Assembly: GCF_022539315.1 (NCBI RefSeq)
Contig: NC_066317.1
Span: 70,229,190 to 70,293,189 of the forward strand
Reading direction: 5' to 3'
Source: Serinus canaria
Lineage: Eukaryota > Chordata > Aves > Passeriformes > Fringillidae
DNA length: 64,000 nucleotides
Made by a program: the position numbers and the translations under genes. This document shows, piece by piece, positions 12,608 through 24,679 of the stretch. Below the pieces are notes generated by a model, which saw nothing but the letters and a program-made list of their open reading frames with translations, was not told where the DNA came from and searched no databases. Every line of letters starts with the position of its first letter. The stretch's first letter is position 1.

Positions 12608-12969
12608 TTTCATCCCTCTCCCGAGCTTTTCTCCCGGAATATTTCAGATTAGCCCAGGAAACCTCCCAGGTGTGTGATCCAGCTCTTCTGTCATCCGCAG
12701 GGGATGTGGATACAAACCAGGCAGGATCCCACTTTTTCCCACCAGGTTGTTTGGAGTGGATTTTGGCACGAGGAGATTGGGATGAGATCCCAGCTCTGCC
12801 TTGACAAGTCCTGACAAAATTCCTGCCCATCCCAATTTTGCCAAGCCGGATTCGCGCTCCAGTTTGGCTCCATGCAGGGGGAACATTCCCAGTGTCCCCT
12901 CATCCCTGCCAGCAGATCCTGCTGGATTAATTCCATCCAAACCAGGCAGATGCCCTTTGGGGGGAGTGG

Positions 12970-13340
12970 TAAACACAAAATCCATGGAATTGTAGGATAT
13001 CCCGTGCTGGAAGCGACCCAAAAGGATCCAAGCCCAGCCTGCACCAGGACAGATCCAAGAATTGCCCCCAATCCTGGGTAATGTCCAAGTGCTTCCCGAC
13101 CTCTGGCAGGTTTGGAAATCTGAAATTCCAGTGGGCTTTCCCTCCACTATCCCAGGCTGCTCCAAGGCCCAGCCTGGCCTTGGGCACTGCCAGGGATCCA
13201 GGGGCAGCCACAGCAAATCTGGGAATTCCAGCCCAGCCCCTGCCCACCCTCCCAGACAGCAATTCCTTGCCCAGATCCCAGCCCAATCTCCCCTTTCCCA
13301 GTGGAAGCGATTCCCTGGCTCCTGTCCCTCTCCCTCCTTT
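12970..13340 (-). mobile_element. CR1 LINE fragments
   Basis: A diverged antisense tail near 12,980-13,070 is followed by a clear antisense CR1 body from about 13,150. The body contains 'gggcagccacagcaaatctg', 'agacagcaattccttgccca' and 'tttcccagtgg'. It ends near 'ctggctcctgtccctc'. Confidence 0.8.
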
Positions 13341-14980
13341 TTCCAAGCTCCCTTTAAGTGCTGGAATACTGGGACAGGAGTTCCTGGTCCAGCTTCCCAC
13401 ATCCCTAAAAAAGGACGGGTGTGAGATGACCATTATTGCATGGACTCCCCCTTTTCCTACTGATGGAAAAGTGGGATCTGCTTCCCAATTTTTCCAGAAG
13501 CAATGCATTAATTAGGAAGTCCATTCAAAACTGGGCTGGCTGCATTTTCTGGGATCACCCCATTTCTTGGGATGTTGGGAAAAAAATTCCATTTTCCCCC
13601 CAGAACCACAGAAGGGTTCCTCGGCTCTCCAGCCATGGCATGGAAGTGGAAGCATCCACCTTTTCCTGGTTTCCTTGATCCCGAGCCAGCATTTCCTTTC
13701 CTCCAGGAATCCAAAAGGAACCCCAAAAAACTTTGTTTTAGATGGAATCAAAATATTGGAAGCCCTGATCACTTTTTGGACTGAATTTTCCCTCCTCATT
13801 TTTAGCCTACTCCACCTCAAGAATTCCAGGGTCACGCCCCCACTTTGGACATCTCCCACATTTTGGGTGCAGTCACATGATTTACAGTCACAGGATTTTG
13901 GGGATAAACCCTTGTGATCCATGAATCCCAAACAGAAACCTCAAAGTAATGGAAAAAGAGCGGATTTCAAGCGTGGAAGTCAGGGAAGGTTTTCAGATCC
14001 ATTTCCAAAGTATCCAAATTCCAGATACTGATAAAATCCTTGGGTAATGTCAATGCCATTATTGTTCTGGAAAAGAATATCCAATGGCTCTGGAAAAGAA
14101 TATCCCTGGAGCATCTGCAAACTTGGGATCTGAACAGTCGGGATACAAAGGGAGAAGAGGGGAAGTGGATTAAATCCTTGGCATGAAGGGCAGCCCAGAG
14201 AGGGATTGGGAATTTTGTTGCTGTGCAGCATCCCAGGAGCACAACTCCATATTCCCACAGGATAAGAGGTGAGCTCATTCCAAAGGTATTTTCAGAAGGA
14301 AAACCAATCCCTTCCTGGGAACTTCAAATCCGCCTCTGAAGGAGGTGACGTTACCTGGACACAATTCCTGCCCCTGGACAAGGAAAAATGCCAGGAATGT
14401 GAAGTGACAGGGGGGCAGTTTCACAGAAACCTCTCGAGCATCTCCAGCTTCCATTAAAAAAAAAGGGAAAAAATACAGAAAGAAGAATTTTCCCAACCAT
14501 GAAGTCACTGCAGGTCCTTGTTCAAGGTTTAAGGAATGTGGAATATTTACTGGCAGGGCAGGAATCATCCAAAAGCGGAAGGAGTCCGTTAATTACAGGA
14601 GTAAATAAAATCAATCCAGAGTTTCCACAAGCTGCTTTGGAAAAGTATTCCCTTCTCCCCAAAAAGTGGCTCCAGAAGGGAATTTCGGCACTTGGCAGGA
14701 AAACAACCCAGGAGATGCTTCCAAAATCCAGCTCCTCACTTGGGCTGGAGAAGAGAAATTCAGGGAAGACACCGAGGTCATCAGAACCATTCCCGAGGTT
14801 CTGAGCACTGGGAGACTTGGGAGGGGTGGGAGATGAAAGGGAAAAACAAGAGAGGAGGGAAAGGCAGAGTTTTCCTCAAGAAGCAGCACAAAATTCCCTG
14901 AGCCGGCGGCTTCCACTGGAAATTCACTTCGTGCTGGCTTTGGGGGTGTCCATATCCCAGCTGGAAATGATCCTGCTCCT
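13341..14980. other. unique non-coding interval
   Basis: Largely unique sequence. A small local duplication of 'ctggaaaagaatatcc' occurs at about 14,070-14,110. No gene is supported. Confidence 0.4.
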
Positions 14981-15050
14981 TTAATCCAGGTCTAAAGCAA
15001 TTAATTAATTAATTAATTAACCTACCTCCAGGTCAAAACCAGCTCAAGCC
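14981..15050. promoter_or_regulatory. TTAA-repeat / TAAT cluster next to an imperfect DR5
   Basis: A run of 'aattaattaattaa' (about 14,999-15,020) is followed ten bases later by AGGTCA aaacc AGCTCA at 15,030-15,046. This is a direct repeat with five-base spacing and one mismatch in the second half-site. Retinoic-acid receptors prefer DR5 elements. I treat this as a candidate enhancer piece only. Confidence 0.25.
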
Positions 15051-15632
15051 TGGCTGCTGGGACAAGGAATTGTGATTCCTTCACCTCGGAGCTCCTTCCC
15101 AGCAGCTCTGCACAAGCAGCACCAGGAAAAGGTGGGAAGGTGGGAAGTGCTGACATTCCACGCTCTCAGAATCGTTTCAGAAGTCCAGAAAGGGTAGGGA
15201 AAAGTTTGGGATGGGATGCGAGGGGATTCATGGCATCTTCAGTCAAACTTCCAAGTGTTTCCAAAGAAAAGAGTGGACATGGAAATTCCCACCTCTCTCC
15301 GGCTGTGAGCTGCTCGGAGCGACAGCCAGGATTGGGACAGGATAAAATGGATTAAACATGAGGAAAATCTCTGGTTTTCCTGAGAAATTCCATGTCCCTG
15401 GGTGATGGTGGCTGGGCACGAGGGTGAAGGCTCTGCCAGGGGCAGGCTGGGCCCAGCCTGTGCCTGTGGATTCCATGGAAAAGTTCAGCTGATGGTTGTT
15501 CCCTTCTGGAGAAAGGGCAAGGCAGCACCAGCAAATCCTGTCCCAGGTCCCACCTGAGGACAATGTGGAAAAGCTCGGAGCAGCAATCCAATGTTTTCCA
15601 ACTTCATGCCAAAGTCTGGGAGATGCGAAGCT

Positions 15633-16240
15633 CCTTGGCCTCTGCAGAATTCCAAGATTTTTGCTCCTTCCTAATCCAGGAACTGCAGCCTAAAAGGCCT
15701 CACAGCCCTAAAATCCACATGGGGCTGGGTGGGATCATCCAGGAGGGATAAAATTTTAGCTGGATTTTGAGGGAAAGCCCTGCAAGGATCCAGCAGGGCT
15801 GGATCAGCATGGAACCAGGATAACAGATCCAGGCTCCTTGGCCTCTGCAGAATTCCAAGACTTTTCCTCCTTCCTAGTCCAGGAACTGCAGCCTAAAAGG
15901 TCTCACAGCCTTAAATCCACATGGGGCTGGGTGGGATCATCCAGGAAGAGTAAAATTTTAGTTGCATTTTGAGGAAAAATGGGATTTTGAGCCTCACAGG
16001 GATACAGCAGGGATTACCACCAGGATAACAGATCAAGGCTCCTTGCCCTCTGCGGAATTCCAAGAATTTTCCTCCTTCCTAATCCAGGAACTGCAGCCTA
16101 AAAGGCCTCACAGCCCTAAATCCATGTGGGGCTGGGTGGGATCATCCAGGAGGGATAAAATTTTAGCTGGATTTTGAGGGAAAGCCCTGCAAGGATCCGG
16201 CAGGGATGGATCAGCATGGAACCAGGATGACAATTCCAGG
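15633..16240. repeat. ~204-bp unit in three tandem copies
   Basis: The blocks 'ccttggcctctgcagaattc', 'atccaggaactgcagcctaa' and 'ctgggtgggatcatccagga' recur three times. The copies start at about 15,633, 15,836 and 16,041, so the periods are 203 and 205 bp. The second copy is the most diverged in its right half. No continuous coding frame runs through all copies. Confidence 0.92.
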
Positions 16241-16884
16241 TTCTGCTCCTCAATCCCAGCTCCCAGAGGGAAGAGGCAGCTCAGGTGTCCCTCCAGGACA
16301 GACACAGCCCCGGGCTGTGACTTTCGGGAGCTGTGGGGCTGCACCCTGGCAAGGAGGAACCTCCGGCTCACTCCAACCATGACAAGAGGGAAAAATATCC
16401 GGCTTTTTCAAGGGATGAAAGGCTCAAGGGATTAAGGCCCAGCCTCCTGCTGCCTTTCAGAGCTGCTGAACCGTGCAGGGATCGCTGTCAGCTGGGTTGG
16501 TTTAGTCGGGAGGCACAACAAAGCAGCCCGGCTTTCCCTGTGCCCACACCTCCAGGGAGGATTCCCAGATTCCCAAAAACCCCGCTCCCACCTGGAGCCA
16601 CGGAGGTGGAGAACAAAAGAGGAAAAGCTCTTCAACTTTTGACCCCGCCGAGGGCTCGTGGCGTTGGGAATGAGTCAGGAGGCAGCTCCCGGAGCCCTTC
16701 CCTGCGCCGCACGTGCCTCTGGGCTTTGTCACCTCCTGCCAGTGTTTGTCCTGGCCCCACTGGAGGGGCCACTGGGTTCCTGGGAAGTTTTGCCGGTGGA
16801 TTTGCCCGTCTGTGGTGGCAGGAAATAAAATTAAAGCCCTCAGGTCGCAAGGCCAAGCCATGTCTGTGGTCTCGAAGATAAAGG
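16241..16884. other. unique, moderately CpG-containing interval
   Basis: This stretch contains more CpG than its surroundings ('accccgccgagggctcgtgg', 'ctgcgccgcacgtgc') and an AP-1-like 'tgagtcag' at about 16,671. No splice-bounded coding segment was recognised. It could be a conserved non-coding element. Confidence 0.35.
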
Positions 16885-17036
16885 CAAATTTGATAAATCC
16901 AGATTTGCTGTGGCTGCCCCTGGGAGTGTCCAAGGCCAGGTTGGACCCTGGGGTTGGATCCACCTGGGACAGGGGGAGGTGTCCCTGAACATGGATGGGA
17001 GGGAATGAGGTGATCAAACCAAAATAATTCCAGGAT
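16885..17036 (+). mobile_element. CR1 fragment, upstream half of a CR1 dimer
   Basis: Sense CR1 tail starting 'ccagatttgctgtggctg', continuing 'gtccaaggccaggttggacc' and ending at 'aattccaggattctgg'. It is joined directly to the next CR1 copy at the recurrent junction. Confidence 0.85.
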
Positions 17037-17445
17037 TCTGGAGCCCCTCTGCTCTGGAACCAGGCTGGGAGAGCTGGGAATGTTCCCCTGGAGAAGGGAA
17101 GGCTCCAGGCAGAGCTCAGAGCCCCTGGCAGGGCCTGGAGGGGCTCCAGGAGAGCTGGAGAGGGACTGGGGACAAGGGACAGAGGGACAGGAGCCAGGGA
17201 ATGGCTGCCACTGGGAAAGGGGAGATTGGGCTGGGATCTGGGCAAGGAATTGCTGTCTGGGAGGGTGGGCAGGGGCTGGGCTGGAATTCTGGGATTTGCT
17301 GTGGCTGCCCCTGGATCCCTGGCAGTGCCCAAGGCCAGGTTGGACATTGGGGCTTGGATCCACCTGGGACAGTGGGAGGCTTTTAGTGGGAGGGGTTGGA
17401 ACAAAATGAGATTTAAGGTTCTTTCCAAACCATTCCATGATTTTA
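17037..17445 (+). mobile_element. CR1 fragment, downstream half of a CR1 dimer
   Basis: Starts at 'agcccctctgctctgg', passes through 'ggacaagggacagagggaca' and 'gccaggttggacattgggg', and ends 'aaaccattccatgatttta'. Confidence 0.92.
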
Positions 17446-18299
17446 TGTTCCCAGCTTTTCCAAGCCTCCCAGGAAGCCTCCAAGGAGCTCAGTTCCCTTC
17501 TGTACCCCAACAACAGCAGTTTTATGTGGCGGTGGTGAGGCCATGGTTGTGTTGAATTTTGGGTCATGCAACATCCAAGAGGAGAAGGAGAAACCCCTTC
17601 CCAACACTGACCAAGGTCAGGGGACACGGGAAGAGCCCCAAACTTTTCCTAAATGGATTCTGAAGGCTGCAAAGCTGCGGCTTATCCCAAAATCTCCCTG
17701 AAGTCGGTTTTGCTTCAGCTGCACATTTGGTGTTTGGTGGTGTCTGGTGCCGGGACGTTGCCAAAGCTGCCTTTGAAGTGGGGCTTAGACAAGAAGCCCT
17801 GAGTCACCTCCCGAGGGACCTCCGGGCGAGTGACATCTGCCAGCCTTAATCCTGACCTCGGGAACAATGGGTGACTCACAAAGCTGAACTTTACCTCACT
17901 CCCAGATTAGCCCTGGCCACCTCCTTGGAGATCCCAAACATCAGGGAGTTCCTGCCCGGGATGATTCAGAGCGAAGATTAGCGCGGGAGAAAGCCCCAAG
18001 CCAAGCGGAATTATTGGCCAAGCTGAGTTCAGCAGGAAATGTTTGCCTGGGCCGTGACTCCAGGATCCCATTATCCCACCATTATCCAGCCCTTGGAAGC
18101 TTTTCATCAGCATGGAAAGGGCAGGAAGGACAAACAGGGCGGTGATTGGAGCTCGCATGAGATAAGAGGTGTTCGGAACCCTCTCCGTGAGTCACACGGG
18201 GAAGCTGCGCCCTGATGACCTCTAAGCCAAGCTCTGCCAAGCTGAGCCTAAGAACCAGCTCCATCCTGGACCAGGCCCCTCCTGATTCAGCAGCAGGAG
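17446..18299. other. unique interval, candidate conserved element
   Basis: From about 17,760 to 18,290 the sequence is unlike the surrounding repeats. It carries several AP-1-like sites ('cctgagtcacc', 'gggtgactcac', 'ccgtgagtcacac') and TTAT/GATA-like motifs. No coding frame is supported. Conservation is inferred from composition only. Confidence 0.35.
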
Positions 18300-18469
18300 C
18301 TCCTTGCTTTAATCAATGTTTTCCAGAGAAACACTGAAGGAAAAAGAGTTCCAGGACTATTTCAATCTTCTTCGACAAGGAATGAAAGGGAGCAGGAATC
18401 CAAATTTCCAAGTGTTTTCCTTTGTGTTTTTTACCTTTCAGCAAAACTTCCAATTTTCCCAAAGGCAAA

Positions 18470-18745
18470 TTAACAATAATTTACTCAGCTTTTTAATCCT
18501 TCACGTGGAAAAAAAAAACCCTCACACAGCACAAACATCTCCATCCTTACCTTCATCAGCTGCTGCCATCACCCCATCCCTGACTCAGCTCTCCTGGATG
18601 TTATAAAAACACCCCACACAGCTGCAAATAAATTAATTCTTCCTTAATAAATCCTTATAAAAACAAGGCTGCTCATCCCCCACACTAATTAATTGCACCC
18701 GAGGTCTGCCCTAATTAGCTGCTGCTAATGAGACAGTCTCACCTG
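18470..18745. promoter_or_regulatory. TAAT-rich patch, candidate enhancer
   Basis: This AT-rich patch holds several homeodomain-type cores: 'aacaataatttactcag', 'ataaattaattcttc', 'cactaattaattgcacc' and 'ccctaattagctgctgctaa'. An E-box-like 'tcacctgtg' follows. Such clusters are typical of conserved elements near developmental genes. Alignment to other bird genomes would be needed to confirm this. Confidence 0.35.
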
Positions 18746-19324
18746 TGCTGGGTTTGGGCTTTACCTGCAAGGAAGGGACACCTGGAAGCCAAAAGCTCAG
18801 CGAAATCCAGCTCGGACCTGCTCGTCCTGTTCCACATCTCCTGATCCAGAGGGATTTGCTTTGTGTAATTCAGTTTGTGGGGAGGAGAACCTGTTATTCC
18901 CTTGATAATTCCTTGGGATAGCAGGGCTGGAAAATTGTCACCAGGAAGTGGCAGCAGATGCAACTTGGTGGCAGTGGAAAAAATATCCTCCTCTTTTTAA
19001 GGAATCACTCCTTGGCCACTTCCTTCTTTCCCTGCATCCAGGCTCCTTAAAATTCCAGTTTTCCCAGAAAAACAGCTGAGCTGGCTGTGCTCGGCCTATT
19101 CCAAGGATCTGGAAGTGCCTCGAGCTCCAAGTTACTCCAGCCAGGTGAATTTCATGATCCCGGTGAGGTCATTCCCAAATCCCTGCGTTGCAAAGGTGAT
19201 TCCTGCTGCCTCCTCCTTTTCTTGTCAACCAAAAAAAGAATCCACGAAATCAGCACAAATCATCAATATGATCAAAAACGCAGCTGGAACCTTCTCCACA
19301 AAAAATCCCTGGAGGTCCCCAGCT

Positions 19325-19495
19325 AGCAGGATCCACAAGGCTTGGAAATTTATGGAGATCAAGGAATTATTCGGGTTGGAAAAGCCCTCCAGGGTCAGCA
19401 AGTCCAAGATGGGACCAATGCCCACCCTGTCCCCAGCGCAGAGCACTGAGTGCCACATCCAGGAATTCCTTGGACACGGATGGATCCGTCCATCA
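19325..19495 (-). mobile_element. CR1 LINE tail (second subfamily)
   Basis: Antisense tail of the type with 'gagtgccacatccaggaatt' and 'ggttggaaaagccctccagg'. It is a different subfamily from the 'tggtttgggtgggaaggg' type. Confidence 0.75.
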
Positions 19496-19607
19496 CCTTT
19501 GGATGCCAGCTCCAGCCTAGATCCTTCTTTTTGCTGTACTGATCCCTGCTCCCGGCCCTCTGGGTGTCACCCAAAATCCCTGAGGATCCAGCCTCTCCTC
19601 CCAGGAA

Positions 19608-19862
19608 CAAGTGACAGAACGAGAGGAAGTGGCCCCAGGTTGTGCTCAGGGAGGTTCAGGTGGGATATTGGGAATTTTTTTTCTTTTTTTTTTTTTTTCC
19701 ACAGAAAGGGTTTTCCAACATTGGAACAATCCCAGGGAAGTGATGGACCCACCATGACTGGAGGTGTTCAAAAAATGTGGGAATGTGGCACTTGAGGATG
19801 TGGGTTAATGGTGGCCACCTCAGAGGTCTTCTCCAAGCTTAAAAATTCCATGATTCTGTATT
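19608..19862 (+). mobile_element. CR1 LINE 3' fragment interrupted by a T run
   Basis: Sense CR1: 'acgagaggaagtggccccag', then 'gggaggttcaggtgggatat', a pure T/C-rich run at 19,675-19,700, then 'gaggtgttcaaaaaatgtgg' and the tail 'aaattccatgattctg'. Confidence 0.82.
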
Positions 19863-19904
19863 TGGAATAGGGAGACACGGACGGAGATCATCAGTGGCTT
19901 GAAG

Positions 19905-20175
19905 CACATGGAATCATGGAATGGTTTGGGTGGGAAGGGACCTTAAATCCACCCCATTCACCCCTGCCATAGGCAGGGACCCCTCCCACTGTCCCAGGTG
20001 GATCCAACCTGTTCTTGGAATCTGCCAGGGATCCAGGGGCAGCCACAGCTGCTCTGGGAATTCCAGCCCAGCCCCTGCCCACCCTCCTAGCTAGGAATTC
20101 TTTCCAGGATCCCACCCAAACCTCCTCAGTTTCTCAGTTTGGAGCCATTCCCACTTGTCTCCACACAACCACTCC
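19905..20175 (-). mobile_element. CR1 LINE 3' fragment
   Basis: Antisense CR1 starting with the tail 'gaatcatggaatggtttggg' and continuing to 'ggagccattcccacttgtc'. Confidence 0.9.
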
Positions 20176-21359
20176 CTCCCAGAGCCTTCAACCCACGGCC
20201 CCGCTTGGGTGTCACCCAAATGACGAGGAGTAGGGACAGGAATCCCTTGGGAATCACTGACCCTTGGCTCCAGGTGAGTTCATTCCCCCTCAGGAGGCTC
20301 CAACACCTCCCACAGCCCTATGGATCCACGGAATGCAGCATTTCCGCGGCCAATCGGTGCCAAAATCCCATTTTCTCCCTGCCTGTGACTCCGTAGCCCC
20401 ATCCCCAGCTCAGCCCCCACGGAACCACAGCAGGACAACCAATGGTCACCCCCCGTTCCCTCCTCCCTTCCCGGGAACTCTGGATTCTATTCCCGGCTTC
20501 CCCAGGGAGCAAACGGTCGTGGCCATGGGATTTGTTTTAGGGTTTGCTGGAATTTCCTAGGGTTGGAGCGAGGTTAACCACAGCCAGCTCTTGTGGCCGT
20601 GTCCTCAGCGTTCCCCATTGTTCCCTGCTAAGGTGGCTGGGCCTGGTTTTCTTGGAAGGCCGGGATGTTGTTTGGCATTCCCGGCTCGGCGCTCCACGGT
20701 GATGGAGAGGAGGAAGGAGAAGGAGCAGCACTTCCTTTTTTAGGCCTGTGGCTTTGAGAGACGGCCCGGTGTCACCGAGAGGTCACCCCGAACTTGCTGA
20801 GATGGGATTTGGGGCAGCAGGAGGCCGGAGCCAGCTCCCTGCTTCCATAGGATTCCCTGGAGAGGCTCGGCGAAAAATGTCCGGAATCTCCCGCTTCTGC
20901 CTGCTTCCATCAGGGTGTTCCAAAAGGCTTTTCTCCCGAGAAAAGGAGGAGAGGGCCATTCCATAAAAAGCTTTTCCCTGCTGGGACGGGATCAGCCGCA
21001 TTCATGCTGTGTCCCGACCTTTTGCTACTGGAAAGCGGAATTTCCTCGGCTCTGCCAAGAGTCCGTCCCTGTCCTGGCTGCCGGCGGTGCTCCCTGGTGG
21101 GAGGACACGCTCCCTTCTCCAGCCACAGCGACACAAATCCTGCCCAGCTCGGCTCCAGCAGTGCCTCAGAGTGGAAACTGAGCTCATCCTCACGGATGCA
21201 CCCCGGAGCCAAGGGCTGGGCTCGGATTCATGCCTGGAGGGAGGGGAAGGAGCCGAGCACGACTCCGATGGCTCCACCAGGTTATTCCAAGGAGTCAACA
21301 GTGGGAACTGTGTGATCCAGTGCTTAGGACACCGGACAAGGAAATCTGGCTGTTGGGTT
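20176..21359. other. unique interval, no gene recognised
   Basis: This is unique sequence with a moderate CpG content from 20,690 to 21,260. A DR5-like arrangement GTGTCA ccgag AGGTCA (one mismatch) lies at 20,769-20,785. The open frames present are not bounded by splice sites and resemble nothing known to me. Confidence 0.35.
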
Positions 21360-21500
21360 AAATCATGGAATCGTGGGATGGATGGGAAGCAACCATAAAT
21401 CCCATCCCATCCCATCCCATCCCATCCCATCCCACCTCCCAAGATCCCAGGGTGCTCCAAGCCCCATCCAGCCGGGCCTTGGACACCTCTCACTCCCTGC
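21360..21500 (-). mobile_element. CR1 tail with an internal (CCCAT)n run
   Basis: Antisense CR1: 'tcatggaatcgtgggatgga', then about seven 'cccat' pentamers at 21,398-21,433, then 'gggtgctccaagccccatcc' and 'gccttggacacctctcac'. Confidence 0.8.
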
Positions 21501-21954
21501 TTTGGTGTTATCTCACCATCTCACAGAGGTGTTATCCCTCCTTTCCACCCTTTTCCCAGGAAGTGGAAACCTTGGATGGAGTTGCTCACCCACAGCTCAT
21601 GGATTGGAGAGGGACAGACCCTGAAGGAACGAGGTCACCTCAGCCCAAGGTCGCTGCCCTGCAGGGTTTGGAGGAGGTGACACACACACGTCCTCCTTGC
21701 CTTGGCCTTCCCAACTCTCTGATGGATCCTTCCCAACTGGAGACATCCGATAACTGCCTCAATTAATTCCCAGATTAATTGGGAGAAGCTAAATCTAACA
21801 ACTGAGAGATGAAACCAGGCATTCCACAGGGGCTGTCAGCAGAGCCCTTGAGCGGGAAGAGGTACCTGAGCAACTCAAATTTGACTTCCCAGTGGTGGAA
21901 TTCCGTGGGAATGGTGGAATTTCACTGAAAAATTGGCTGGAAAGGAATCTCACG

Positions 21955-22150
21955 GAATCATAGAAAAGTTTGGAAAAGAATTTAAAGTTCATCCAGTGCC
22001 ACCCCTGCCATGGGCAGGGACACCTTCCCCTATCCCAGGGTGCTCCAAACCCCAGTGTCCAACCCGGCCTTGGACACTTCCAGGGATCCAGGGGCAGCCA
22101 CAGCAAATCTGGGAATTCCATCCCAGCCCCTCCCCACCCTCTGACATTTG
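21955..22150 (-). mobile_element. CR1 LINE 3' fragment
   Basis: Antisense CR1 from 'ggaatcatagaaaagtttgg' through 'ggccttggacacttccaggg' to 'ccctccccaccctctga'. Confidence 0.88.
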
Positions 22151-23860
22151 GTCTAATCTGATTTTAGTGATTTTAATTGGATCTGACTTTCTTTTTAATT
22201 TTATCCACCTCCCCTTCCCCAAAATCCACCATCACAAGATTTCCACGTTCCTGGCTGATGGGACGAGGGGCCTCTGCAGCAACCAGACTCAGTCAAATTT
22301 TGGGAATATTTGGATATTGGAAATATTCCCAAATATTGGCAATATTTGGATATTTGGAATACATTTTGTGGAATATGTGGATGCCAGGCCCAGGAATTTC
22401 TGGCTTGGGATGGCTCCGTTGCCAGCAGGATCCACAGGACTGTGAAAGAGGGAGCGTCACCATCCTGAGGGCTGGCCAGTGGAAAAAGGGACACTTCAAA
22501 AAGCCCAAATCCTCCCCCCCCAAATCCCAAAAACCCCAAAACCCGCCGGGAATGAAGGCTGTCCTTCTCAGAGGACACCACCAACCAAACCTCCCTTAAA
22601 AACCTTTTCCCTTCCTCCTGCTGCTGGGTCCCGCTCCTGGGAAGGGGCAGGGAAGATTTCTGTGGCTTAGTCAGGCCGCGATCCCGGATAAAAATGGCTC
22701 TGGAAGCAAAGGGGATGAGTCACCCGTCCCAAAGTCCAGCAGTCGTCAGGCCTGGCCCCGTAACGAGCTGTTGACACCGCTGGGAAATGACTGTGAGCAA
22801 GAGCAGCCTCTTGTCTCTGCCTCGAGCACCCTTGACCTCGCTCTGGGATGTCACGAGTGGCCTGCGGGACACATGAATCCAATTATTTTCCCCTAAAATC
22901 GCCCTTCAAGGGCCTCATTCTGCTGTCAGCTCCCAGCCCCTGCCCAGCTTCCAAAAAAAAATCAGGGATAAATCCCGTTAAACATCCCCCAGCAGCAGCA
23001 GGAGCAGGGCAGCTCGTTATCCCGGTGGTTAATGAACTCCTGGGATGCTCCGGGAGGAGCCAGGGAAGGTGGGACACAGACAGAGGGGACCCCACGTGTG
23101 AGGGGAGGTTGGGCTCAGCATCATCTCCTCCAAGGCTTTTATGGATCATCCTGCGGGAAGAGGAAGGGAATAAAGAAGGGGGAAAGAGGAATGGGAAAAC
23201 CACTGGATTGCTGCAGAGAGGAGGAGGAGGAAGGAATCCGAGGAGGCGCCTCCTGTTCCCACCCAGCCCCAAAAAGCTGCCACAGTTTCACAGAAAACTG
23301 GGGAAAAAAGGACTTCCCTGCTTTGTTGGCTCCCCTGACAAAGCCTTTACCCTGCCCGCTCCCAGAACATTCCCAGGTGTCCCAGTCTGCTCCGGTTTCA
23401 CCCTCTGGAGCAGCTTTGGGCACTCAGAGCGCTGCCTCCGGCCAGGGCTGGAAACCATCCCTAGTTTTGGGCAGGGAAGCAGGGCTGGAGCACCCTGGGC
23501 CAGGCTGGGAAGAACCTGGCTGAACATCAGGAATTTGGGCCGAGGAGATCGAGGCAGGGCTTGACTCAAGCTCCAGAGGAGCTGAGTGTCCAAAACTTCC
23601 TGGGAAGCTCAGCTCCAGGGCCGGGAATTTGTTGGGAAGGGTCGGGAAGAGCAGCTCCATCAGGAAGGAGGAAGGCTCCAGGAAGGAGCTTCCAGCTGTC
23701 CCAGTCTCGCTGTGGTGAGGTCTGGATGTGCCATTCCTGCCTCTCCCACTCTCCAAAGCTCTGCTTTTCATGGAAAGTGTGCCAGCAGGATAAAATTAGC
23801 CCTGAGCTCTCCAGGAACATCCAGAGCTTTGCTGGGATTTGCCACTGGGACATTCACACA
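22151..23860. other. unique interval, no gene recognised
   Basis: It holds a run of near-repeated 'aatatttggatattgg' words at 22,308-22,365 and a patch with AP-1-like 'gatgagtcaccc' near 22,710. A 238-codon frame (22,848-23,564, +) is the longest frame outside repeats. It has low-complexity stretches, no recognised domain and no supporting signals. Confidence 0.35.
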
Positions 23861-23875
23861 TCACCTGAGCATTTT

Positions 23876-24535
23876 CCAGTTCCAGCAGCTCATTCCCAGT
23901 TCCAAACTCCTGATTTTCGAGTCCCGGTGCCTCGTTACCAGTTCCAAACTCCTCATTTTCCGGTTCTAACAGCTCATTCGCTGCTCCAAACTCCCAATTT
24001 TCCGGTTCCAACAGCCCAAACCCCATTTCAAACTCCTCGCTTTCCAGTTCCAAGTCTCATTCCCAGTTCCAAAGTCATTTTCCCATTCCAACAGCTCAAG
24101 CCCACTTCCAAACTTGTAATTTCCCAGTTCCAGCAGCTCATCCTCATCTCCAAAACCCCCATATCCCAGTTCCAGCACCTCATTCCCATTTCAAACTCCA
24201 CATTTCCCAGTTCCAGTAGTTCATTCCCATTTCAAACTCCTCATTTCCCAGTTCCAGAGCCTCATTCCCATTTCAAACTCCCCATTTCCCAGCTCCAGCA
24301 CCTCATTCCCATTTCCAACTCCCCATTTCCCAGTTCCAGCACCCCATTCCCATTTCAACTCCCCATTTCCCAGTTCCAGCACCCCATTCCCATTTCAGAC
24401 TCCCTATTCCCCAGTTCCGGCACCTCATTCCCATTTTCAACTCCCCATTTCCCAGTTCCAGCACCCCATTCCCATTTCCAACTCCCCATTTCCAGTTCCA
24501 GCACCTCACTCCCATTTCAAACTCCTCATTTCCCG
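23876..24535. repeat. ~39-40-bp degenerate minisatellite (~17 units)
   Basis: Units contain 'cccagttccagcacc', 'tcattcccatttcaa' and 'actccccatttcc'. The left third is more diverged than the right. Frames across it encode repetitive Phe/Pro/Ser or Glu/Leu/Gly peptides and are by-products. Confidence 0.9.
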
Positions 24536-24679
24536 CCCTGTGCCAGAGACGTGGCCGAGCTGTGCCACAGCCAAGCAAGGGACAATTCCTTGTCCCCCAG
24601 GAGCCACAAGTGACAGCAGCAGGACACCACTGACCCCGGGATGCCACCACCCCCAGGGATCACATTCAGGCACCGCTTC

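Noticed and set aside
16632..17627. Long frames repeated in several places with the motif PSPSPALLEPLQ
   Set aside because: The same peptide appears wherever an antisense CR1 copy lies, so it is CR1 3' sequence and not a gene family.
20769..20785. DR5-like GTGTCA ccgag AGGTCA
   Set aside because: One half-site is off consensus. Single-mismatch pairs are expected by chance in 64 kb, so it is not listed as a site.
22848..23564. 238-codon frame outside repeats
   Set aside because: Low-complexity Gly/Arg/Pro stretches, no recognised domain and no splice or promoter support. Such lengths occur by chance in GC-rich DNA.
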